This document shows positions 1 to 6,093 of a stretch of DNA of 19,271 bases, in pieces. The notes beneath the pieces were generated by a model that saw only the letters and a program-made list of their open reading frames with translations, was not told the DNA's origin and did not search any database. Origin of the DNA: GCA-2731375 sp046582635 (GTDB lineage: Bacteria > Pseudomonadota > Alphaproteobacteria > GCA-2731375); assembly GCA_046582635.1 (NCBI GenBank), contig JAYGEA010000272.1:1-19271 (forward strand), written 5' to 3'. A program made the translations under genes and the position numbers. Within the stretch, counting starts at the first letter, position 1, and each line of letters begins with the position of its first letter.

Positions 1-69
1 AGCCTCGCCTGAACCCGTACCCGGGAGCGAGCGCCTTGCGCATCATGCGTCGATCGCCGGTCGCCGGAA
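1..69. other. Flank 3' of tRNA-Val, no gene seen
   Basis: This short stretch lies downstream of the tRNA in the tRNA's direction of transcription. I see no open reading frame with a recognisable product. There is no hairpin followed by a T-run that would serve as an intrinsic terminator. It is cut by the window edge. Confidence 0.4.
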
Positions 70-146
70 TGGTGGGCGTGCACGGACTCGAACCGCGGAC
101 CCTCTCGGTGTAAACGAGATGCTCTAGCCAGCTGAGCTACATGCCC
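70..146 (-). tRNA. tRNA-Val (anticodon TAC)
   Basis: The minus strand folds into a full cloverleaf of 77 nt. The acceptor strand GGGCATG pairs with CACGCCC except for one A-C mismatch at pair 5-68. The D arm is GCTC/GAGC. The anticodon stem TCTCG/CGAGA encloses the loop TTTACAC, which gives anticodon TAC (valine, reading GTA codons). The T arm is CGCGG/CCGTG with loop TTCGAGT. A discriminator A is followed by an encoded CCA at positions 72-70. The tRNA lies in the same direction as the acyl-CoA ligase gene, whose 3' end stops about 107 bp upstream. The single acceptor mismatch is mildly unusual but does not argue against a working tRNA. Confidence 0.95.
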
Positions 147-253
147 GGAAACTTCTCGATCAGTTGATCCCGGCGGGATGCCCGAGATCCGTCTCGGTCG
201 ACCCAGGCGGAGCCGGGGGCAACTCGTAGATCTCGTCGAGGGCGTGAGAGCCC
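147..253 (-). other. Junction between tRNA-Val and truncated ligase; possible remnant of another gene's 3' end
   Basis: Read on the minus strand, a frame different from the ligase frame stays open through this interval. It gives roughly KGSHALDEIYELPPAPPGS followed by TETDLGHPAGIN and ends in TGA at 162-160, 13 nt before the tRNA. It has high GC at third positions and could be the 3' tail of an unrelated gene, but it has no start of its own here and I do not recognise it. A short inverted repeat (AGGGC, 6-nt loop, GCCCT; 239-254) sits right after the ligase stop codon and has no T-run. The interval may mark a recombination or assembly junction. Confidence 0.25.
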
Positions 254-1705
254 TTAAAAGGCGATGCGGTCCTTGCACCATTCCACAAGTTCCATTGGCT
301 CGACCGCCGCCGAAACCTGCACATAGGCCTTGATATCCTCTTCGCCGATCTCGGAGGGCACGCCGACCACGGCGCAATCTATAACAGCCTCGTGCGCCGT
401 CATGGCTTTTTCCACCTCGAAGGCGGAAACATTTTCGCCCCGGCGGCGGATCCAGTGGGCCTCGCGGCCAACGAAAAAGACGAAGCCGTCGTCGTCCAGA
501 TAGCCCAGATCACCGCTGTGGTACCAAAGGTTCTTCCAAGCAGCCAGGGTCTCGGCCGGCTTATTGATATATTCGATCATGTAGGTGTTGGGCACCTGGG
601 GGCGCAGGAGGATCTGCCCCGTGGTGTTGGCGGGCACCGGATTATCATCGCCGTCGACCACCAGCACCTCGGTCCAGCCGTGGGGCCTGCCGCAGGAGCC
701 GAGGCGCCGGTCGAAGGTGCGTTCGGAACAGATCAAAACGCCCATTTCGGTCATGGAATAGACTTCCATCATGGGCGTACCGAAGCGCGCTTCGAACTCG
801 TCGCGCAGGTCCCGGCGCACCTGACCGGCGGCAATACCAACACCGATACGAACATTATGTTGTTTGTCTTCCCCCGATTCCGGGGCCCGCAGCAACACCG
901 CCATCATGGTGCCCAGGGGGTCGATCACCGTGACCCCGTATTTGCGGATGGTGGCCCAATAGCCCAAGGCCGAGAACCATTTTTCCATAACCCCGGTCAT
1001 GCCGTGATACAGTGGCCCGGTGATGGCGAACTGTTGCCCGCCGATGTGGAAAAAATGCGAATTGGCGAAATGCACGTCGTCCTCCTTGGCCTCGGCTATA
1101 TCGCCATAACGGATGGCGGCGGCGATATAATACAGATGCGAGACCAAAACCCCCTTGGGCATGGAGGTACTGCCCCCCGTATAGACGATGCACATGGGAT
1201 CGGCGGCGGCGACCGCCACATCCGGCAGGCTTTCGTCCCCGCCCAGCAGATCCTCGAACGGCAGCGCACCAGGTACGACATCCGTATCGCCCAACACGAG
1301 TACCTCAGGATCAGCGGCCAGGCCCGGTTTTGCGGCGATGTAGGCGGGCGCCAGTTCCTCGTCCACCACGAATAATTTGGCGTTGGTGTCGTCCAGGCTG
1401 TAACAGAGGTCGTCCCTGACCAGGGAGACATTGAGGGCGGCGTAAATGGCGCCGATCTTGGCGCAGGCGAACCAGATCAAGGCCTGTTCGGTGGCATTGT
1501 ACATCAGGGTCGCGACCACATCGCCCTTGCCGATACCTTTGCCCAGAAGGCGGTTGGCGACCTGGTTCGACAGGCGGTCGGCATCCCCATAGGTCAGGGT
1601 TTCGTCCCGGCAGATCAGGAACGGCTTATCGCCCAGGGCGGCCCGCATGATGATCAGCTCCCGCAGGGTTTCGGCGTGCGGGGTACGGCCAAGAATGTCG
1701 ATCAT
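254..1705 (-). CDS. AMP-forming acyl-CoA ligase, C-terminally truncated
   Basis: This is an ANL-superfamily ligase resembling crotonobetaine/carnitine-type or other medium-size acid:CoA ligases. The family adenylates a carboxylic acid and transfers it to CoA in the cytoplasm. Visible motifs are the P-loop-like YTGGSTSMPKG (about residues 175-185), YSMTE (316-320), YHSGDLG with the ATP-ribose Asp (395-401) and the hinge segment RRRGENVSAFEVE (420-432). The start is ATG at 1705 with AGGA 6 nt upstream. The product is 483 residues and ends at ...WCKDRIAF. Relatives normally continue for about 40-50 more residues, including the catalytic lysine of the PTGK-like A10 motif, which is absent here. 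The protein may therefore be unable to adenylate normally, or the 3' end was lost by recombination or misassembly next to the tRNA. It is the last gene of the run that starts with the flavin oxidoreductase. The exact substrate is unknown. Confidence 0.85.
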   Translation of the reverse strand: MIDILGRTPHAETLRELIIMRAALGDKPFLICRDETLTYGDADRLSNQVANRLLGKGIGKGDVVATLMYNATEQALIWFACAKIGAIYAALNVSLVRDDLCYSLDDTNAKLFVVDEELAPAYIAAKPGLAADPEVLVLGDTDVVPGALPFEDLLGGDESLPDVAVAAADPMCIVYTGGSTSMPKGVLVSHLYYIAAAIRYGDIAEAKEDDVHFANSHFFHIGGQQFAITGPLYHGMTGVMEKWFSALGYWATIRKYGVTVIDPLGTMMAVLLRAPESGEDKQHNVRIGVGIAAGQVRRDLRDEFEARFGTPMMEVYSMTEMGVLICSERTFDRRLGSCGRPHGWTEVLVVDGDDNPVPANTTGQILLRPQVPNTYMIEYINKPAETLAAWKNLWYHSGDLGYLDDDGFVFFVGREAHWIRRRGENVSAFEVEKAMTAHEAVIDCAVVGVPSEIGEEDIKAYVQVSAAVEPMELVEWCKDRIAF

Positions 1706-1757
1706 GCTTTGTCCTATCTGGGTCCTATCTGGTTACTCAAAGCTCGTTACTCAAAAT
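1706..1757 (-). repeat. Two short tandem duplications between CoA-transferase and ligase genes
   Basis: On the plus strand GTCCTATCTGG occurs twice head to tail at 1711-1721 and 1722-1732. GTTACTCAAA occurs at 1732-1741 and again at 1746-1755 (period 14). On the coding (minus) strand the first pair duplicates the AGGA ribosome-binding sequence of the ligase gene. The second pair duplicates the GAGTAA end of the CoA-transferase gene, including its stop codon. Both copies are exact, which suggests recent slippage-type duplications. Confidence 0.75.
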
Positions 1758-3774
1758 GCCCGGCCAGGCCAACCACGCCCGCAGCCACGAGAGAGTCTAT
1801 CTTGCCATCCGTCAGAGACAAGACCCCGCGCAGCACCTCTCCATCGTCGGCGCCAAGGACCGGCGCGGGCCGCCGGACGCCGGGCCGCCGGCCATTGACG
1901 CGCCAGGGTGCCGCGACCAGATCTTCCGCGCCCGTAAGGGGATGTGATGAGGCGACCCAACCGCTGCAAGCGGCGAAAATCCCCGCCTCGTCGGTCTCGT
2001 CCAGTTCCAGCAGATCCGTCCAATGACCGCCCCATTCGGCGCAACGGGCGATGATTTGATCCCGCCCGTCGCCCTCAAGGTCGCGCCGCAGGGCGGCTTC
2101 ATCCCTATAGGCATCCAGTGGCACGCTGACCGCCAAATAAGTTCCATCGCGGGCCGTAACGATGGCATCCAGGGTGTTTGGCGGCGGGAGGGGCGTACCG
2201 GCCAGGGTCGCGGCGGCCTCGATCTGGCTGACATCCAGGGCGCGGCCCTTGCCGTCCCCATGGGTTGCCAAGGCGCCCGCCAGCAGGCCCATGGCGCCGA
2301 TCGCCGCCGCGTTGGGGTCGGACAATGAAAAGGTCGGCGAGCCGAGGAATTCGTCGCCGTCCCGGATCAAATCCTCGGCCCCGCCCAGGGCGCTCAAGAC
2401 CAGGCCGTAGGAGCGCAATTTCTCGACACTGCTGCCCTGCCCCGGCCCGCTCATGGACATTTGCACCAGGGCTGGATTGGCCTTGGCCAGGGCCGGCCCA
2501 TCCAGGCCAAGGCGTTCCATGGTGCCGACGGTGAAATTCTCGATCAACAGATCCGCCTGGCCGGCCAGGCGCAGGGCGATCTCCAGGCCCTCGGCCTGCT
2601 TCAGGTCCAGGGCCAGGCCCGATTTGTTGCGGTTCAGGCTGTGGAAGTAGAGGGAGGATTCGATGCGGGTTTTATCCGCCATCTTTTTGCGCAGATGTTC
2701 CAGGCCCCGGGTGCGGTAGAGATCAAAGCGGGCCGGCGCCTCCACCTTGATCACCTCGGCGCCCAGATCGGCCAATATCTGCCCCACCATGGGGCCGGAC
2801 CAGACCCAGGCAAGTTCCAGACAGCGCAGCCCCGCCAACGGTGCGGCAACATTGGGCGCGGCGACATCGTGGGCGGCTGCCGGCGGGCGTTGGGCTGTCA
2901 CGGTAGCCGTCTGTTCGCGAATTCGAAAAGGCATCTCCGGCACGCCGTCGATGATGAAATTGTCCCGGAAGACGCCCCGATGGACGGCCTCGTCCTGGGA
3001 ATAAACCGGCGCAATCACCGCGCCTTCCGCCAGACCCCGTTGCAACAGCTCATCGCGGCTGAAATGGGACAGGGTTTGTTCCAACAGGCGGTCGGCCACG
3101 GCGCTGTCCCGGGCCAGGGCGAAGGGATCCTGGAAATCTTCGCCCCGGGCCCATTCGGGATCGCCGATGGCCAGGCGGATTTGCCGCCAATCGCGCCGCG
3201 AGCGGCCCAATAGCGCCACATGGCCGTCCTTACAGGCATAGAAACCCATGGGAAAGATGCCGCCATGGTCCACGCACAGGCGGCCGTTGCGGCGCCAGGA
3301 GCGGCGCATTTCGTCTTGCCCACCGGAATTCTGCAGGGAAAAGCTGCGCATGATGTCAGCAGCCGAGACATCGTAATTAACGGCCATGCCAACTCCCTGC
3401 CGCCGCCGCCAGGCCTCGGCCAGGGCCAGGATGACGCCGTAGATGCCGCACCATTTCTCGGGCATGTCACTGGGCAGGGCGACGCCGGGGCCGCCCCCAT
3501 GGCCGATCACCGCCGCCGCGCCGGAAGCGGCACTTGCCAGGACACCGCTGCCCCGATGGCCGACCTGGAAATCCCACAGGCGGATGACGCAGTCCGCATC
3601 CACCTCTTCATCGCCGCCGACGATGGCGATGTCGGCCGCTGCAATTGTTTCTTCTGATCCGCCTAAAGCGGCAAGCCAATGACGGGCATAACCGGCCGAT
3701 CGGTTGCCAGTGGATACGCCAATCCTGGCCGCCGTTTTCAGCGGTAACCGCCGGGTCATTGCAGCCGTATTCAT
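1747..3774 (-). CDS. Double-domain class III (CaiB/BaiF-type) CoA-transferase
   Basis: Family III CoA-transferases move CoA between carboxylic acids through an aspartyl-CoA thioester. This 675-residue protein carries two related halves, while most members have one unit of about 400 residues. The C-terminal half (about residues 312-675) is typical: PLAGLRCLELAWVWSGP, ADLGAEVIKVEAP, LIENFTVGTMERLG, and SDPNAA with Asp486 where the catalytic Asp is expected. The N-terminal half (about 1-285) is shorter and lacks that opening segment. It keeps the family's later features, including PSDMPEKWCG with Asp103 in the equivalent place. I chose ATG at 3774 because it overlaps the upstream dehydratase stop as ATGA. 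The frame is open further upstream, but that part is a shadow of the dehydratase gene. Fused CoA-transferase pairs are known (DddD is an example), but I cannot assign this one a substrate. Confidence 0.85.
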   Translation of the reverse strand: MNTAAMTRRLPLKTAARIGVSTGNRSAGYARHWLAALGGSEETIAAADIAIVGGDEEVDADCVIRLWDFQVGHRGSGVLASAASGAAAVIGHGGGPGVALPSDMPEKWCGIYGVILALAEAWRRRQGVGMAVNYDVSAADIMRSFSLQNSGGQDEMRRSWRRNGRLCVDHGGIFPMGFYACKDGHVALLGRSRRDWRQIRLAIGDPEWARGEDFQDPFALARDSAVADRLLEQTLSHFSRDELLQRGLAEGAVIAPVYSQDEAVHRGVFRDNFIIDGVPEMPFRIREQTATVTAQRPPAAAHDVAAPNVAAPLAGLRCLELAWVWSGPMVGQILADLGAEVIKVEAPARFDLYRTRGLEHLRKKMADKTRIESSLYFHSLNRNKSGLALDLKQAEGLEIALRLAGQADLLIENFTVGTMERLGLDGPALAKANPALVQMSMSGPGQGSSVEKLRSYGLVLSALGGAEDLIRDGDEFLGSPTFSLSDPNAAAIGAMGLLAGALATHGDGKGRALDVSQIEAAATLAGTPLPPPNTLDAIVTARDGTYLAVSVPLDAYRDEAALRRDLEGDGRDQIIARCAEWGGHWTDLLELDETDEAGIFAACSGWVASSHPLTGAEDLVAAPWRVNGRRPGVRRPAPVLGADDGEVLRGVLSLTDGKIDSLVAAGVVGLAGHFE

Positions 3775-4922
3775 AAATGCGCGATGGGCAGGGGAACGGG
3801 ACCATCCGTGCGCGAGGGCAACGCCACCATCGCCGTGCCCTTGGCCGATATGGCATCGACCTGATTGCGCGCCTCGACCATCAGATCCAGGAATTTGGCG
3901 CCGCCGACTTCGCGTTTGCCCACAACCTCGCCGCGCCACCAGATGGTGTCGCCAACCATGTTGGGGCGCAGGACATCGACCGCCAGCCGATGCAGAAAAC
4001 CATGATCGCCGATCCAGTTGCACAACATATGCTGGGCCCAGGCAATGCGTTGGGGCCCCACGTCATAGGCCCCGCCCATGCCGACGTCCCGGCCGGTGGA
4101 GGCCTCCAGATGGCCGCGCCCGGCGCTGTCCTTGGCGCCCGTCGCCTCGTTGATGTGATAATCGTCGTGACGGCGGCGATAGCGCAGGGCATCGCCATGC
4201 ACGCCGCCATAATGCAGGGCGCCCTGACAGGCGGAATACCAGGCGATAATATCCGTTGTGGTCAAGGGACCCTTGATAACGGCGGGCACTTGATCATCGA
4301 CCGCAATATCTTCCCAATACAACGGTTCGCCCCCCCGGCGTGGTTCGGACAGGACCTGATTTTCGATATCCGCCAGCTCATCGGGACTATAGCGGTGGGG
4401 GACGTGGCCTTTGTTCTCCTCACCCTTCTGCTTTTTGCCGCCATCACCCCGTGGGGTCCTGGCGCATTTCCCCACCGCGTGGGCGATGCGTTGACTATCC
4501 TGATTGAAATAGTCCAGCTCGCCCGTCTGCAGGGCCCATTTGCCGAACCGCCGGCCGGTCTTGACCTCCTGCTTGGTCAATTTGACATCGACCTTAAAGG
4601 TATCGTTCAGGCGGATGTGATCGTACCAGGTCCATTCGGTGCCCGCATAGATCCATTGCACGCCGGCCATCTTCGGCGCCACGATGGTGCTGTCGATGGC
4701 GTACAGCAGGCAGGGCGGCGCCACCATGCCGCCCGTGGGCCCGGCGGCGCCATATTCGGGGTCCAGCCACAGGGGGTTGTTGTCGCCGATGCCCCAGGCG
4801 AAATGACGAATGGCGTCGCGGCTGGCCGTTTCGATCCATTGCATATGGTTGCGCCGCAGGGGCACGCCGATCAGTCCGGCCGCCGCCGCCAGGGTTTCCT
4901 CCGTGATCTCGCCCCAGGTCAC
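3771..4922 (-). CDS. MaoC-type (hot-dog fold) acyl dehydratase/hydratase, two-domain
   Basis: This 383-residue protein looks like a double hot-dog enzyme of the MaoC/FAS1-like dehydratase group, which hydrates or dehydrates enoyl/hydroxyacyl-CoA thioesters. The N-terminal domain has the hydratase signature FAWGIGDNNPLWLD (residues 41-54) with Asp47 and Asn49. A C-terminal hot-dog-like domain (about 195-375) includes IAWAQHMLCNWIGDHG and RPNMVGDTIWWRGEV. A charged linker rich in Lys/Glu lies around residues 155-175. In classical R-hydratases the signature reads GDxNPLHxD; here the His position is Trp52, so catalysis may rely on other residues. The start is GTG at 4922, 12 nt after the flavin oxidoreductase stop; the ribosome-binding site is weak. 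Its stop overlaps the CoA-transferase start (ATGA), implying translational coupling. A role in a beta-oxidation-like step is inferred from the neighbours. Confidence 0.8.
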   Translation of the reverse strand: MTWGEITEETLAAAAGLIGVPLRRNHMQWIETASRDAIRHFAWGIGDNNPLWLDPEYGAAGPTGGMVAPPCLLYAIDSTIVAPKMAGVQWIYAGTEWTWYDHIRLNDTFKVDVKLTKQEVKTGRRFGKWALQTGELDYFNQDSQRIAHAVGKCARTPRGDGGKKQKGEENKGHVPHRYSPDELADIENQVLSEPRRGGEPLYWEDIAVDDQVPAVIKGPLTTTDIIAWYSACQGALHYGGVHGDALRYRRRHDDYHINEATGAKDSAGRGHLEASTGRDVGMGGAYDVGPQRIAWAQHMLCNWIGDHGFLHRLAVDVLRPNMVGDTIWWRGEVVGKREVGGAKFLDLMVEARNQVDAISAKGTAMVALPSRTDGPVPLPIAHL

Positions 4923-4934
4923 GATACGGGCCGC

Positions 4935-5984
4935 CTAACTCTGGACATGGGGCATCACCTCCCGGGCGAACAGGCGCAGCATGTTGAGGCACTGCTCCAC
5001 ACCGTAATAGGGCGGATAATGCAGCATCAGCGAGTTGATCCCCACCGCGCGCAATTCCTCGATACGCCGGATTACCGTATCGGGAGAGCCATGGACGATG
5101 GTGGTGTTGACCAGATTATCGTAGGAAAATTCGGACTCCGAGCCTTTCTCGGTCACATCGCCGAGATAGCCGGCGGTGTCGCCAGAGAGGAAGGTTTTCA
5201 TGTGATAGGTGATGGCGGCTTCGGATTCCTCCCTGGCCTGGGCATCGGTGGGCGCCACATAGACCATGCGGACACAATCGAACTGCCCGAAACAGGGGTT
5301 TTGGTTCAACGGGCTGGGCGCCTCGTGCATGTGCCGTTTGTAGAGTTCGATGTTGTTGCCCAGCACCTCCACCGACGGCAGGGAGCCCTGCATCAGGCCG
5401 AAGCCCTTTTGCGCCGCCAGGCGAATGGAGTTTTCCGTGCCCGCGCCCATGTAAAACGGCGGATGGGGTTGTTGAATGGGCTGGGGAAAAATTTCGTAAC
5501 CTTCATCCATCTTGAACTGGAAGTACTTGCCATTTGAGTTCACGCGCTTTTCGTGGAAGCCCTGCAGGATCAAATCCACCGCCTCGGCCTGGCGTTCCCG
5601 GCGGCTGTCGAAATCGATGCCCAGGCCCTGGAACTCATAGGGCCGGTAGCCCGATCCCAGCCCAAGCTGAAAGCGCCCGTTGCTCAAAATATCCACGAAA
5701 GCGGCGTTTTCCACGATCCGCATGGGATGATGCAGGGGCACCACCATAACGGCGGCACCCAGTTTGATGCGGGAGGTTTTCGCCGCCAGATAACTCAAAT
5801 AGCTGAACGGATCGGGCAGAATGCCGTAACGGTTGGAAAAATGATGCTCGGCGATCCAAATAGAATCGAAACCCAGCTCCTCCGACTCGACAATCTCGTT
5901 GGTGACCCGCTGATGAATGGCATGGTGGGGGTACGTTTCGGTCTTCGGGTCGGGGTGGGAGGTAAACAGAATGCCGAAATTCAT
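4935..5984 (-). CDS. LLM-class flavin-dependent oxidoreductase (bacterial luciferase-like)
   Basis: The 349-residue protein has the TIM-barrel pattern of the luciferase-like monooxygenase family, which uses reduced FMN (or F420 in some lineages) supplied by a partner reductase. Characteristic segments are the N-terminal MNFGILFTSH strand, GFDSIWIAEHHFSN (residues 38-51), the LAAKTSRIKLGAAVMVVPLH stretch (66-85), and GRFQLGLGSGY (103-113). Length is normal for the family. The start is ATG at 5984 with AGAGGAAA 7 nt upstream. It is the first gene of the lower run, directly downstream of the repeat-rich control region at 5985-6093, so it probably opens a transcript that continues into the dehydratase, CoA-transferase and ligase. 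The substrate is not predictable; monooxygenation of a ring or ketone is one possibility. No obvious flavin reductase gene is in the window. Confidence 0.9.
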   Translation of the reverse strand: MNFGILFTSHPDPKTETYPHHAIHQRVTNEIVESEELGFDSIWIAEHHFSNRYGILPDPFSYLSYLAAKTSRIKLGAAVMVVPLHHPMRIVENAAFVDILSNGRFQLGLGSGYRPYEFQGLGIDFDSRRERQAEAVDLILQGFHEKRVNSNGKYFQFKMDEGYEIFPQPIQQPHPPFYMGAGTENSIRLAAQKGFGLMQGSLPSVEVLGNNIELYKRHMHEAPSPLNQNPCFGQFDCVRMVYVAPTDAQAREESEAAITYHMKTFLSGDTAGYLGDVTEKGSESEFSYDNLVNTTIVHGSPDTVIRRIEELRAVGINSLMLHYPPYYGVEQCLNMLRLFAREVMPHVQS

Positions 5985-6093
5985 GGAAGATTTCCTCTGG
6001 ACTGGACGGTCGCGCAGACAATTTTAAGTCTCATGGACGCCACCAAAATTGTTAATGCACAATAGTATTGTCTATGGACAACAAGCTTCGACA
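5985..6093 (-). promoter_or_regulatory. Probable promoter/operator region upstream of the flavin oxidoreductase gene
   Basis: This 109-bp gap is clearly more AT-rich than its surroundings and holds a cluster of ACAAT/ATTGT half-sites. ATTGT-N6-ACAAT lies at 6048-6063, the perfect 6-1-6 palindrome ACAATAGTATTGT at 6059-6071, and TTGTC-TATG-GACAA at 6068-6081. A further ACAATT at 6018-6023 is in inverted orientation to AATTGT at 6047-6052. Such overlapping dyads are typical of repressor operators (GntR- or TetR-type would fit by size, but this is inference). I could not fix -35/-10 hexamers with confidence. The ribosome-binding sequence AGAGGAAA lies at the end of the gap, next to the start codon. 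Confidence 0.6.

Noticed and set aside
70..146. att site pair for an integrative element
   Set aside because: I found no second copy of the tRNA 3' end and no integrase gene in the window.
3775..4023. N-terminal extension of the CoA-transferase to 758 residues
   Set aside because: The added 83 residues lie wholly over the dehydratase coding region in another frame. The ATGA overlap at 3774 is the better start.
3777..5537. 586-codon open frame on the plus strand
   Set aside because: It is antisense to the dehydratase and flavin oxidoreductase genes, whose motifs and start sites are clear. Long antisense open frames are expected in GC-rich DNA. The translation is low-complexity His/Gly/Ala-rich without domains.
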